DNA of 64,000 nt from assembly GCF_965363235.1 (NCBI RefSeq), contig NC_134843.1, positions 3,782,001-3,846,000 on the forward strand, given 5' to 3'. The notes under the pieces are model-generated. The model saw nothing but the letters and a program-made list of their open reading frames with translations, was not told where the DNA came from and searched no databases. This DNA comes from Mytilus galloprovincialis. Taxonomy: Eukaryota; Mollusca; Bivalvia; Mytilida; Mytilidae. Below are positions 23,401-32,287 of this stretch, piece by piece. A program made the translations under genes and the position numbers. Within the stretch, counting starts at the first letter, position 1; the number at the start of each line of letters is the position of its first letter.

Positions 23401-26400
23401 GGAAACTTGATGGAAACTACTTGATGTCGGCCGTACAAAAATACTTAGCTCCGGACAAGGCGTCCAGGGACTCGTCGATGCGCGGTAAGGGGTAGGCATC
23501 CTTTTTCGTTATAGAATTAATTTTCCTGTAGTCTGCGCAGAATCGAGTAGAGCCGTCAGACTTCTTCACCAAGACAATATTAGCGGCCCACGGCGAGTGA
23601 CTTGGTTCGATAATGCCCTGATTTAGCATTTTATTAATTTCCGCTTCGGCTATGTCTCGCTGCATAATCGGTAATCGCCGTAAAGGCAATTTTATCGGTT
23701 TACTATCTCCGGTGTCGATTTCATGTCTAACAAGATCGGTGTGTCCCAACTTCCCATCCGGTCCGACAAAAATATCCGCGTATTGATAAATTACGCTCTC
23801 TAAGCGTTTTCGTTCCTCTGCTGATAATTTCTCGGAGCATCGCTCGACCAACGGTTGCAAATGCTCTGGTATTACAATTTCGGGCAAAGTAAAATTATCG
23901 TTTATTTGATTTCTTGATTCCAAATTGCAGTTTAAAACTTGTTCAATTGATTGTACAGACCCTACTTGTACATTCTTTTTAAGAATTCTCGGATCCGCTG
24001 TAGGATTCAAAATTGAAAATATTACTTTTGATTTTGACAAATTAACCACTGACTTCGGCATTAAAAGATGAGTATCGCCCTTGAATTCAGGTAATGGTTC
24101 TAAGCAACCTTCAGGTTTCCCGTAAAAATTCCCCCTAATTTCCCCTTCTACAAAAACTTCAGATTTAGCAGGAATATGCACAGTATCTGTAAGATGGACC
24201 CTAGCACAGACATTATTAAACGTCGCGTGACGTTTTAAAAAAATCCCGGACGAGCCCCCAATGTAACGGGAATGAGTTTTCCCGAGTTCACGGAATATTA
24301 GAAAACAGAATACGTCGTTAATAATAATATAGATTTAATATCAGCCAAATAATTTAAGCACAGTTTACAATGAATAATAATACTTTAAATGTTTAGAATG
24401 GCGAAATGAGACATAATGGTGGTTACAAACGTAGTCTTAATAAAAATATCAACCTGAAGAAGGTGATGTTCAGTGTTTAGTTCTCAGTCAGTTCGTAAGT
24501 GCAGAACGCAAAACTATAGTCTGACGTCATCAGACCGGCACGGGCCGGTCCTACCGGAAGAAGACCGGTAGGCCCGGTAACCTCATAACTAGCTACGGCC
24601 AGTACGGCAGTTTAGAAGCTATTATACTTTTTCAAAGTGGTTTTTAATATGAATAATTTATAAGGTAAAACCAACCACCATTACAGAAGAATAACATTAT
24701 GACCACCGGAATGGGGTTAAACCAGTATACCTTTATACCTTTATCTTCAGTCGTTACATAAGCCAAAGGCTTCCACTGACCCCTCATCTTGGATTGTAAT
24801 ATATGATTTCTCATCTCATAATAATATATTTATATATAATATATTAAACTTATCAAAAAATACTTATTTAGGTGTGCGCAGCTGAAACACTTAACACGAA
24901 CATATGAATTTTTATAGGTTCCAATATCCGCCATTTAATGCAGACTTAAAATTTTTCAGAGTCTTTGCCCTCACCGTTAAATCTAACAGGTTATTCCACT
25001 GATCCACTACTCTAATTGAAAAAGTATTCAGTCTATGTGTGGTCTTCATGGTCTTACAATGTTTTTTAAAAAGTTTTAATGAGTGACCTCTAGTATTATT
25101 AGATGGTGCTAATGTAAATAGGCTCATCCAGTCGATGTCATCTATATACCATGCCACGCTTTGTAGACTTGTATCGTATCCTTTCTATCCCTATGATATT
25201 CCAAGGTTGGCAAACCCAATGAACGTAGCCATGCCATAAGTTATGGCCATAGCTATGACGTCTTGAAAGGCTATTATATTTTTTTCTTTGACACCATACA
25301 TTGACAGGAAAGCGTCAAAGCAAAAATTTAAAATAGCCTTCCAAGACATCATAATTATTTCTTCTTCTTTCTTCTTACAAATACGGGAGTAGACTCCTAG
25401 GTAGGAGTGTAAAACTTCCCGGATACACCTTATCACTATTTGTCTGCCATTACTGGATATCACACAGGTTCCCGTAAACTTTTGACGTCACAAAACAAAA
25501 CATCTGACGCCACAATGAAAAAGTGATTGTTGAATGAGTCAAAAGTTCAAGCGGCCGGGATTAGCGATAAGGTGTATTCTAGTTGGTGCATCTTATATTC
25601 TTTAGTTTTATATGTTGTGTATGTGTACTATTGTTTGTCTGTTTGACTTTTTCATTTTTAGCCATGGCATTATCAGTTTATTTTTGATCTATGAGTTTGA
25701 CTGTCCCTCTGGTATCTTTCGTCCTTCTTTTACAAACTATTTTCAAACCTTTAATTATTTTTCAGTCTTCACAATAAACTTTTGAATCCACAGACTCAAA
25801 GCTTAATTTTACAAAACTCTGGTTGGATTCTGTTAGGCCTGTAGAGAAGATTTTTACCAAAATTAGAAAATTAACCACCCATGGTTGGTAGGCCTGTTAT
25901 TAAGCATGAAGACTGATTTTTTAGTCCAAATAATTATGACATCTTGAAAGGTTATTATATTTTTTTTTTCTTTGATGCCTTACATGGGCAGGAAGGCGTG
26001 AAAGCAAAAATTTAAAATAGTCTCCCAAGACGTCATAATAAATTGGACTACTTTTATGCGCAAACTGCAGCATCAGTATGTCCCGAAATCTTGTTTCCAT
26101 TTTCTTAACTTTAGTTTGCATCAACCAAATGTTATGCACTTATAGACAATGCTTATTACAATAAAAAATACAAGTACATTAATTTGAGTGGGTTGCATCA
26201 CGTTTACTGTTCTTGAGTTATGTCCCTTTATAATTGTAATCCTATATGCAGGTGTGAGGGAGTGAAAACTTCGCTGAAATGAATTTAATCATTCATGATT
26301 GTGTAGCACAAAATATGACCAGAATTAACTAAGTTATCTTGTTTAGATTCAAGGTTCACTTTCAATATGATATTGTAGAAAAAAAGAAATGAACATAATT

Positions 26401-28293
26401 GAAATATGTGTATTGTCTCCCCTTCTCTTGATTTCCTAACAGCTATTTCATTTGTAGTGACCTTCACTATGACACCTTTCATTGTAAATTTGACAAACAC
26501 ACAAATGAGAAGGGAAAACTTATGAATTAAGAAAAGGTAGCAAGCAAACATGGTAGGAAGATAGCAGTGGCAGATCCAGAACTTTTCCTAAGGGGGGGGC
26601 CGCTGACTGACCTAAGGGGGGGGGGGGCTCCAGTCATGCATATAATCAACCAAATTTACTCACAAAAGGGGGGGGCTCGGGCCTCCTTGGATCCGCCTAT
26701 GGATAGTATTTATTGAGTCGGCAAGAAAAAATGTAAATGCAACAAACCATTTTACAACTGTGTTATGACAAAGTTGAATAAACAAATGGAATCCAAGAAA
26801 AATATTTGAAACTTGACATTGGTCTGGCATCTCACTTATTTTTCACATGTTCCATGCTTCTATATGGATTGTTTAGAAAAGTCTTGATTAAAAAAACTTG
26901 GCCATAAAAAGCCTTCAAAGTCAATTAGCATCGCATATATCCAGAGTATTGATTTGGATCAACAGTTACTGAATTTCAGAATATTTGCTAATCATCTTGA
27001 AAATTTGAATAAATAGACAGAGACTTTACCATACAGATATCATTGGTAATACAAAATCTACATGATGCCACTAAAACTAAAACCGTCAATTAATTCTCTA
27101 TGGGACTCAGGGATTAATGGACTTTAATACTGTTGGTTCATTATTATTTGTTGGATACCAATTTTCGTAGGTTTCGTTGGTACAGGTGAATCACAAAATC
27201 AAATGTTCAACGAATACCATATTTTCAATATGCTTTACTTGTATACAGAGATTGGTAAAACCACGAAATCAAATATCCAGGAATATGCAAGTTATAAGCA
27301 ATCCACGAAAATTGATATGGTTACCCACAGTATATAGTACTAACAGTCTAACATGACAAATGGTTATTACTCACACATTTCTAATGAACATATTCATCAA
27401 AGTCTCAGTTAATTTGACTGTTTATTATTTACTTGTATTTTAATATGTCTACTTTATTTTACAGACCAGCAGAGGGAAAAGATGTTGAAGAATGGGGAAT
27501 GCTTGACCTTCAAGGTGACCTAGAAACTAGACACCCAGTACCACTTAGTGGAAAATTTATTGGAGATTTACACTTTACTCAGAAGGTAATTAAAATATAC
27601 TACTGTGGATTCATTATTGTTTGTTGGATACCAATTTTCATGGGTACAGGCTAGGTGAACCACAAATTCAAATGTTCAAAGAAGTACAGATTTTCTATAG
27701 ACTTTTACTGAACTAGCGCACATATTTGTTTTGTTTAGGGGCCAGCTGAAGTTTGCAGAATTTTCTCGTGTTGAAGTCTGATTTTGGGCCTTGGGCTGTT
27801 TTCTGCTTTTTGGTTGATTTGTTGTCTCTTTGACACGTTCCCCATTCTCAATTTTATTGAATCCAGATCTGAGCAAAACCAGGAAATTATATATCCAGGA
27901 AAATTAAATTTTTCCACAATCCAAAAAAAGTTAAACAAAAGCAATGAAAGGTTGTTTTTGACACATTCCCAATTTCCATTTTCAATTTTATGATCAATAC
28001 CATAAATAATTGAATCAATATTTTAGTGATGTAAAAATATATTTTTATGTTTCCAGGATGTGCCAGTGCTGATTATTGGACATCATATTCTATATGGTAA
28101 AGTGGTCAACATGGAGAAACCATTCGCAGTATTAGTGAAAAATCAGAAAAAACAGGGAGATAACTCTATCATGGAGGATTCAAATCAGGACAAGAAAGAA
28201 ACATCATATACTGTCACAGCTATCATTAAAAAGAAACTTTTATTCAAATCAAGACCTAAACCTATTATTGCAAATGTACCAAAGAAAATATGA
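17467..28293 (+). CDS. CHTF8: CTF8, subunit of the CTF18-RFC clamp loader (three exons)
   Basis: Coding exons are 17467-17489, 27465-27585 and 28057-28293 (stop TGA 28291-28293), 126 residues against 121 in human. Exon 1 encodes only MVQIIVS plus two bases and ends at a consensus GTATGT donor. The phase matches the acceptor TTTTACAG before exon 2. Recognition rests on family blocks: MVQI at the N-terminus, [42 protein letters not shown] and a C-terminal [14 protein letters not shown]8 joins CTF18 and DCC1 in the alternative RFC that loads PCNA in replication and helps cohesion; it acts in the nucleus. Intron 1 (about 10 kb) holds an antisense LTR retrotransposon. An ATG at 27,445 lies before the exon 2 acceptor and is not needed. 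Exon 1 is short, so its call depends on phase, donor and the MVQI match. Confidence 0.88.
18231..18234. repeat. target site duplication of the LTR element (left copy)
   Basis: GAAG directly precedes the left LTR and is repeated directly after the right LTR at 24,686-24,689. Four bases fits Ty3/gypsy integration. Confidence 0.75.
18235..18661 (-). repeat. 3' LTR (427 bases)
   Basis: On the + strand it starts TGTAACGG and ends CCATTACA. It is identical by eye to the other LTR except for one 3-base indel near 18,358. It carries a TGACGTCA palindrome (18,498-18,505) and GC-rich hairpins. An internal AATGGTGGTT is the inverse of its own end AACCACCATT. I see no clear TATA box or AATAAA on the element's strand. 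Confidence 0.93.
18498..18505. promoter_or_regulatory. CRE-like palindrome and hairpins in the 3' LTR
   Basis: TGACGTCA is a perfect CRE (CREB/ATF site). It is followed by two hairpins, GACCGGC/GGCCGGTC and CTACCGG/CCGGTAG. The same set is in the 5' LTR with the CRE at 24,522-24,529. A role in LTR transcription is inference. Confidence 0.45.
18662..18674 (-). other. polypurine tract
   Basis: On the - strand AAGAGAGGGGGAG lies directly before the 3' LTR, the position where plus-strand DNA synthesis is primed in LTR elements. Confidence 0.8.
19052..20356 (-). CDS. C2H2 zinc-finger/coiled-coil accessory protein of the LTR element
   Basis: An intact 434-codon frame lies between pol and the polypurine tract, where env would be. 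It starts at ATG 20,356. N-terminal acidic stretch, then two C2H2 fingers: C37-x4-C42-x13-H56-x4-H61 and C70-x4-C75-x12-H88-x4-H93. A long Ser/Thr-rich linker follows (about 135-260), then 12 tandem pentapeptides of the TTSTD type (263-322), then a Glu/Lys/Arg-rich segment (about 376-428) likely to form a coiled coil. No signal peptide or membrane segment, so it is not an envelope. The CAG of a good splice acceptor ends one base before the ATG, pointing to a spliced subgenomic mRNA. Paired fingers suggest nucleic-acid binding; the target is unknown. I know no named family for it. It may be a captured host gene or a lineage-specific accessory gene. Confidence 0.85.
   Translation of the reverse strand: MENQDVLEYNEEEMDTEMSELTKSIEFFFKPGGRMQCPVEDCGAKSFENRTKYQRHWEEKHTMKCVKYECSVAGCLASCRRKHDIKIHLVRQHYMTDMRLIQSAVEKCQKTQRNNKGFIDPGFFIYKNRVLVPDSAGSTERENSSNTSSAKQVSPSPSDKAAQDSPSLSVRSTKQLSSVVISNRQSASSDVNPTKHLGSNSVVSVRLVSSPTPSISLISSVLAATGNPSNEDDGPEFTVSVPRKFPTTSSRISLSDYQKRSYTTSTATTATDTTSTDTTSTYTTSTDTTATYTTSTVTTSTDTTSTDTTATETTCTATTSTAIDRTYNTSFRYSAIAITESSSQTSCLDYPPIQLPAIPESETGLSLYLLFLSNSMDSLGRTRQVAKERLETIRKEGSKLEVERKKRREVEVENRRLLTELAELKWKQFRHMEP
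19391..19570 (-). repeat. 15-base coding minisatellite (12 units)
   Basis: Twelve tandem units of 15 bases encode [15 protein letters not shown]-type pentapeptides within the zinc-finger ORF. Because 15 is a multiple of three, unit gain or loss keeps the frame. Thr-rich tracts of this kind are candidates for O-glycosylation or phosphorylation, but the protein has no secretion signal. Confidence 0.85.
20357..20781 (-). promoter_or_regulatory. pol to zinc-finger ORF spacer with splice acceptor
   Basis: On the - strand the spacer ends with a T-rich tract and TCTCTCTTATTCACAG, a good 3' splice site, one base before the ATG at 20,356. No ORF of note lies in the spacer. I could not assign the matching donor near the 5' LTR. 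Confidence 0.6.
20782..24181 (-). pseudogene. pol: Ty3/gypsy pol (RT-RNase H-integrase), frameshifted, lacking protease
   Basis: Two overlapping frames make up pol. The first (24,181-23,417) carries the pre-RT linker ([11 protein letters not shown]) and the N-terminal RT fingers, ending at a TAG in the conserved block after YFCTADIK. The second resumes one base out of phase at about 23,417 and runs to 20,782. It holds RT palm YLDDVII, primer-grip region, RNase H ([22 protein letters not shown]), the NADALSR end, the integrase HHCC finger (H...H, CQTCPSC), the DDE core ([12 protein letters not shown], a later Glu) and a GPY/F-type C-terminus. The first 25 codons of the second frame are out of register and not real. 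A single extra base or true frameshifting could explain the break; Ty3/gypsy pol is normally one frame here, so I favour mutation. No D-T/S-G protease motif is present. Confidence 0.9.
24243..24260 (-). other. primer-binding site, tRNA-Pro type
   Basis: On the - strand TGGGGGCTCGTCCGGGAT lies one base after the 5' LTR. Its TGG start is complementary to a tRNA 3' CCA. The 18 bases match the proline-tRNA primer site known from gammaretroviruses. Confidence 0.85.
24262..24685 (-). repeat. 5' LTR (424 bases)
   Basis: On the + strand it starts TGTAACGGG and ends CCATTACA, matching the 3' LTR with one 3-base difference. Read on the - strand it starts the element. The CRE palindrome is at 24,522-24,529. 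Confidence 0.93.
24686..24689. repeat. target site duplication (right copy)
   Basis: GAAG, matching 18,231-18,234. Confidence 0.75.
24909..25199 (-). pseudogene. LINE ORF2 C-terminal fragment
   Basis: An 81-codon frame at 24,912-25,157 reads [15 protein letters not shown], then [12 protein letters not shown] and KNFKSALN, the conserved tail downstream of the RT domain in jockey/CR1-like non-LTR elements. Before it, in another frame, [15 protein letters not shown] matches the block that normally precedes IDDIDW, so a small frameshift breaks it. The endonuclease and RT domains are absent. It lies 224 bases from the LTR element inside CTF8 intron 1. Confidence 0.65.
25255..25353. mobile_element. 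hairpin MITE, copy 1
   Basis: Ends TATGACGTCTTGAAAGG and CCTTCCAAGACATCATAA are inverted repeats of about 25 bases with an AT-rich middle (TTCTTTGAC / GTCAAAGCAAAAATTT). A second copy lies at 25,935-26,038. Confidence 0.6.
25935..26038. mobile_element. hairpin MITE, copy 2
   Basis: Same structure and orientation as 25,255-25,353 with scattered differences: TATGACATCTTGAAAGG on the left, CTCCCAAGACGTCATAA on the right. Confidence 0.6.
26565..26701. mobile_element. CAGTGGCGGATCC-type MITE
   Basis: Left end CAGTGGCAGATCCAG, right end GGATCCGCCTATG, with G-runs of 8-13 bases inside. Same family as 28,740-28,861 and 50,123-50,278; hAT-like termini. Confidence 0.55.
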
Positions 28294-28667
28294 AATATAC
28301 TATTGATTTATTTGTAATTTCATTTTTATGCAATTCCTACAAAGTTTTTGAGAGCAAACAGCTTTGTTTGTATGTCTGTCATATTTGTTTACCCATTACA
28401 GTCTTGACATTTGTATGTTCAAAGTTAAATGGAGTATAAATATGGCAATGTTGATGTTGTGGCCACCATTTAGTTCCATCAAACTTAGTGCAATGATTAG
28501 ATATGGATATGTCATGAACTCTTTAGGTTTAAAACATTTCTTTGATATTAGTCATTATGTATTATTTTTCCTGTAAGTCAATCCAAGATCCTTTCCAATT
28601 GTAGAAAAGGGATATTTAAGATGTCTGCAGTCTGATGTCAAAGACCTTGTTAGTTTAAACTAGACCA

Positions 28668-28673
28668 AATAAA
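28668..28673 (+). terminator. candidate CTF8 poly(A) signal
   Basis: AATAAA 375 bases after the CTF8 stop, the first canonical hexamer I see. It is only a candidate. Confidence 0.35.
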
Positions 28674-28739
28674 TTGGTTGGCTAATATAAGTCACTATGG
28701 AATATTTTCAAGGTCATACACAAGGTCATACACAAGGAG

Positions 28740-28861
28740 CAGTTGCGGATCCAGAAGTGGGGACTAAGAGGAGGCCCACTCTGATCATGTTGCAATGATT
28801 CTCTATATAATCAACCCAATTTTTTCGAGAAAGGAGGGTGCCCCCTCTTAATGCGCCTCTG
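28740..28861. mobile_element. CAGTGGCGGATCC-type MITE (diverged)
   Basis: Left end CAGTTGCGGATCCAG, right end AATGCGCCTCTG; shares ATATAATCAACC with the copy at 26,565. Confidence 0.45.
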
Positions 28862-31800
28862 AGAAGGAGCTATCCTATCTTACAATAACTTTTAACAATT
28901 GTGAGTGATATCAACTTTGGCAACTTTTACTAGGATTGCCAGTGACTTTAATCTGGGAACAGTATACTTTCAACATATAAAACTGTAATGTACAGGTAGT
29001 TAAAAGTCTGTGGTTTGGAGCTGTCATGCTATTTGAATCAATTAAGTAAAGCAGAGGCAATTCAAGATTTTTTAGGTTAGAAGGGGGGGAGAGGGGGGGG
29101 CACAAACTTAAATTGATGAGCAATGCAAAAGATAAAATTATAGAAATAATATTCTTTATTAAGCTGAGGACAACCCATGCTCTGCAAATTTAGGATTGAG
29201 CATGCCAGCTGCACCCCACTTGAGTCCACCCCAAAGTAGAGCATTGACAGTCCAGATAATCATGGAGAAAGACGGTGTTTATCACAGCTACAAAAAGTTT
29301 ACTTTTTCGAGTTTGGGGATAATATACTATCTCTGGGGACATTACTGATGAGGCAAATGTAAACTTCCCATCCTCTTCTGTTTAGTTTCTGGTGATGTTG
29401 TTATCAAGGATTCAGATGTTTTGGAGTACTATTTTAGAAAAGAAAAAAACATTGTATTGCTTAATTATCTATTGAATATATTACAAAAAGAAATGCTCCT
29501 TTGTTTTGAATTAAAAGAAATATATTTGTATTTTGTCTTGTTTGTTGTCTGTATAAAGATAAGACATGTGGTGTGATTACCAATGATACAACTCTCAACA
29601 GAATGAAGAAGAAGATAACAATTATATCATACACCATTCAATAGTCTACATTTACAGTTTACAAGGAATTGGGCAGAAGACATTGTTTAGCTCCACCAAA
29701 TTTTGTAAAGAAATTTTCATGTTTCTCATTGTTGAAGGTTATGGTTGCCTATAATAGCATTCAGCCACTTCCTTTGAACTTGGTAGATAATTGTCTCATT
29801 GGTAATCATACCACATCTTCTTTTTATATATGATACATTTGCTAGAACAACAGCACATAATTTAAATTAGATTATCTCCAATTTACCAGAACAATCTCAA
29901 CTGGAAAATAACATGTTCAATCACCCATCACAAATGCATTATGTCGGATACATAAGTAAAGTTAAAATTATGTTGAGGCTCCTGATATGGCTATACTTTC
30001 TTGAAATAATGGCTTGCAGATATTCCAATGGTTCCTCAGACTCTGGTAAATATCTTTTTTCTTCATATTAATATTAATTAATATGACTCAGGTCTTGTAA
30101 ATCTGGGGCTCTTGGCCATAAAACTTTACTTGATATTCCCAGTACAAAATTCGTGTTTTATACACTCAATATATCAAGTATTTCCATTGGTTCTTTTCTT
30201 AGTCTGAGAACAATAATCGTACCTGTACCTGAAAGTTTTATGACTGCAAGGCCAGGAGTTCTTCAGAATCACAATGAGTGTCCCAGATTGCTTTTTAAGA
30301 GGCAAAATACTTCATTCACAACAACAAAAATTAGGTCTATACATCATACCACATCTTCTTATACATTTGTATTTATACATCTTAAATTATACATGCTCAG
30401 ATATAAACAACAAGAACAAAACAAACTCAACTTTTATTTGTCTAACCGGTACATGATTCAAGACAATAACATTAAGAATTAAAAATAGTTTTGTCTGTAC
30501 ATTATATATAAAGATTATAGATTGTCCTGTGTGCAAACCTGAATAACTAATATCTTGAATATCTGATTAAGATGCTCAACAAAAATTATAAAGCATAGGC
30601 TTAATACAACACATTTAATTGTATACCCTTTATCCAGTTCAAAAGCATGCTAATTCATTATTATTTTTTTAAACTTTTTGACATATATTAATAAATCTAG
30701 ATCACAGTGAAATGACATTGGCTATCAACAGTTCAATAAGCATATTTAAAAACACTCAGTTAATTCACATACAGAAGAAAAAATAATTCTGACTGAATTT
30801 CATATTGATAGCTTGTATAAATGCACAAATATACAGCTTATCTAATGTATACATATATACAAAATCTATTTCCCAAATCGAAAAAAAAATCATGTGAAAT
30901 GTTTCAAATAGAAATATATACAAGAAATATCTCAAAACAAAAGTAAATAACAAACAAAAGAAAAAATATGTAAAAATAAAAACAAACAATCCTAAAATCT
31001 TTGGTCATATAGTGATGTTCAACTAATTAAAATATATCCTGTGTCCACGCTTCACAGATCTGACAACGCTTGATTCTACTTCCTGTTTTAGAGATCCTTC
31101 ATTATTCTCTTGCTTTGGCTTAATGATATTCAAAAATTTGAATGCTGAAATTTCATTGGCTGATGTAATCAATACCAGAACAGAAAGTAGAACAGTGTTG
31201 TCAGATTCTTGTAAGTGAAGCTGAGACACCGGGGTCTGTATATTAACCAGAGTGATGCTTTCACTTTAAGAGATTCAATAACCAGTAAGTTGGTCAATAG
31301 GTAATAAAATACAATGTGTAAGTTACCTAGCTGAACGAGATAGTTAAATAGCTGCTAAAATATCAAATATCAAAACAGAAAACCGGAGATAAATTATAAC
31401 AATTTAATATGTACAATAATTTTTAAATACATTCTTGGCACAATGAATAGTAAACAAACAAAGTACCATTTGAATCTAATTCATAACTTTATATACATTA
31501 AAATGCAATGACAGATATTATGAGTAAATGCAAATAAATCAAGTAAAGCTATACAAAAAAATCTCTTGAATTTGTCGGGTCATTCTATTTTTGAAAGACA
31601 TAAAAATTGTATTTATAAATATATATAATGACTAGAATCCTGCATCTGATGCTTTTTGAAAAATGTCTTACAAAGGCAGTGCAAAAATTAATGCAAATCT
31701 GCCTAGCAGTCACCTTTCAAAAGCTATCATTGCCAATTGAGGACATCTAAATTATTCTTTGCATGAACAAAGCATAAACTCTATAAATTAGTACTTTTAA

Positions 31801-32287
31801 AATTATTTATACCAGCTGAATTTTTATTGCAAAACTTTATTTTTACTATTTATGATTGGAACATGACCCATGTATATATATTACTTCATTATGATGGGGA
31901 CATAAATAACACAAAATCTAAGCAAAATTTCTCAAAGGCTTATTCATTCCATTCGTAATTACCGGGATATATGCTCAAATTAAATGAAGATGATTTTTAT
32001 GAAATGATAGGGAGTTAGGCATTCATTAGAATTCACTGGTGCCAGTGACTAAAAAAAAGGATATTAAAGCAAAGTTTATCATATGAAAATGATATATGTA
32101 TAATCAACAAGATAATTGGAAAAAGAAAGTGTAATATCAGAGAACATTGTTAAAACACATTCTTGTGTAATGAAAATTCAAAAATACTGTTTAATTATAA
32201 AAGTTAGCTGCACTCTGCATCATGGTACCATACCAATCAAAGTGGTCCTTTGATATAACTTTATCACAGTATTATCACAGTCAATGA
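28862..32287. other. intergenic between CTF8 and TAT (convergent), includes TAT 3' UTR
   Basis: Holds SINE-like fragments at about 29,559-29,640 (- strand) and 29,715-29,830 (+ strand), G-runs near 29,085, and AT-rich DNA. On the - strand AATAAA occurs at 31,836-31,841 and 31,823-31,828, possible TAT poly(A) signals about 450 bases after the stop. No gene seen. Confidence 0.4.
29715..29830 (+). repeat. SINE-like copy
   Basis: TTTCTCATTGTTGAAGG, GGTTGCCTATAATAGCA, TTGTCTCATTGG and the end AATCATACCACATCTTC followed by a T/A tail: the best-preserved short copy of this family in the window. Confidence 0.6.

Larger units (their letters stand above)
18235..24685 (-). mobile_element. gag-less Ty3/gypsy-type LTR retrotransposon with zinc-finger accessory ORF
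   Basis: Read on the - strand: 5' LTR (24,685-24,262), one spacer base, tRNA-Pro-type primer-binding site, pol linker-RT-RNase H-integrase (24,181-20,782, with a frameshift), a 425-base gap ending in a splice acceptor, an intact 434-codon zinc-finger ORF (20,356-19,052), polypurine tract and 3' LTR (18,661-18,235). Domain order RT-RH-IN is that of Ty3/gypsy. There is no room for gag or protease: only about 80 bases separate the LTR from the pol linker. GAAG duplicates flank it. It lies antisense in CTF8 intron 1. The copy cannot supply its own capsid or protease and would need a helper. Confidence 0.92.

Noticed and set aside
27433..27654. CTF8 starting at an ATG just before exon 2 without an upstream exon
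   Set aside because: A good acceptor lies after that ATG, and the 23-base exon at 17,467 supplies the family's MVQI start in phase.
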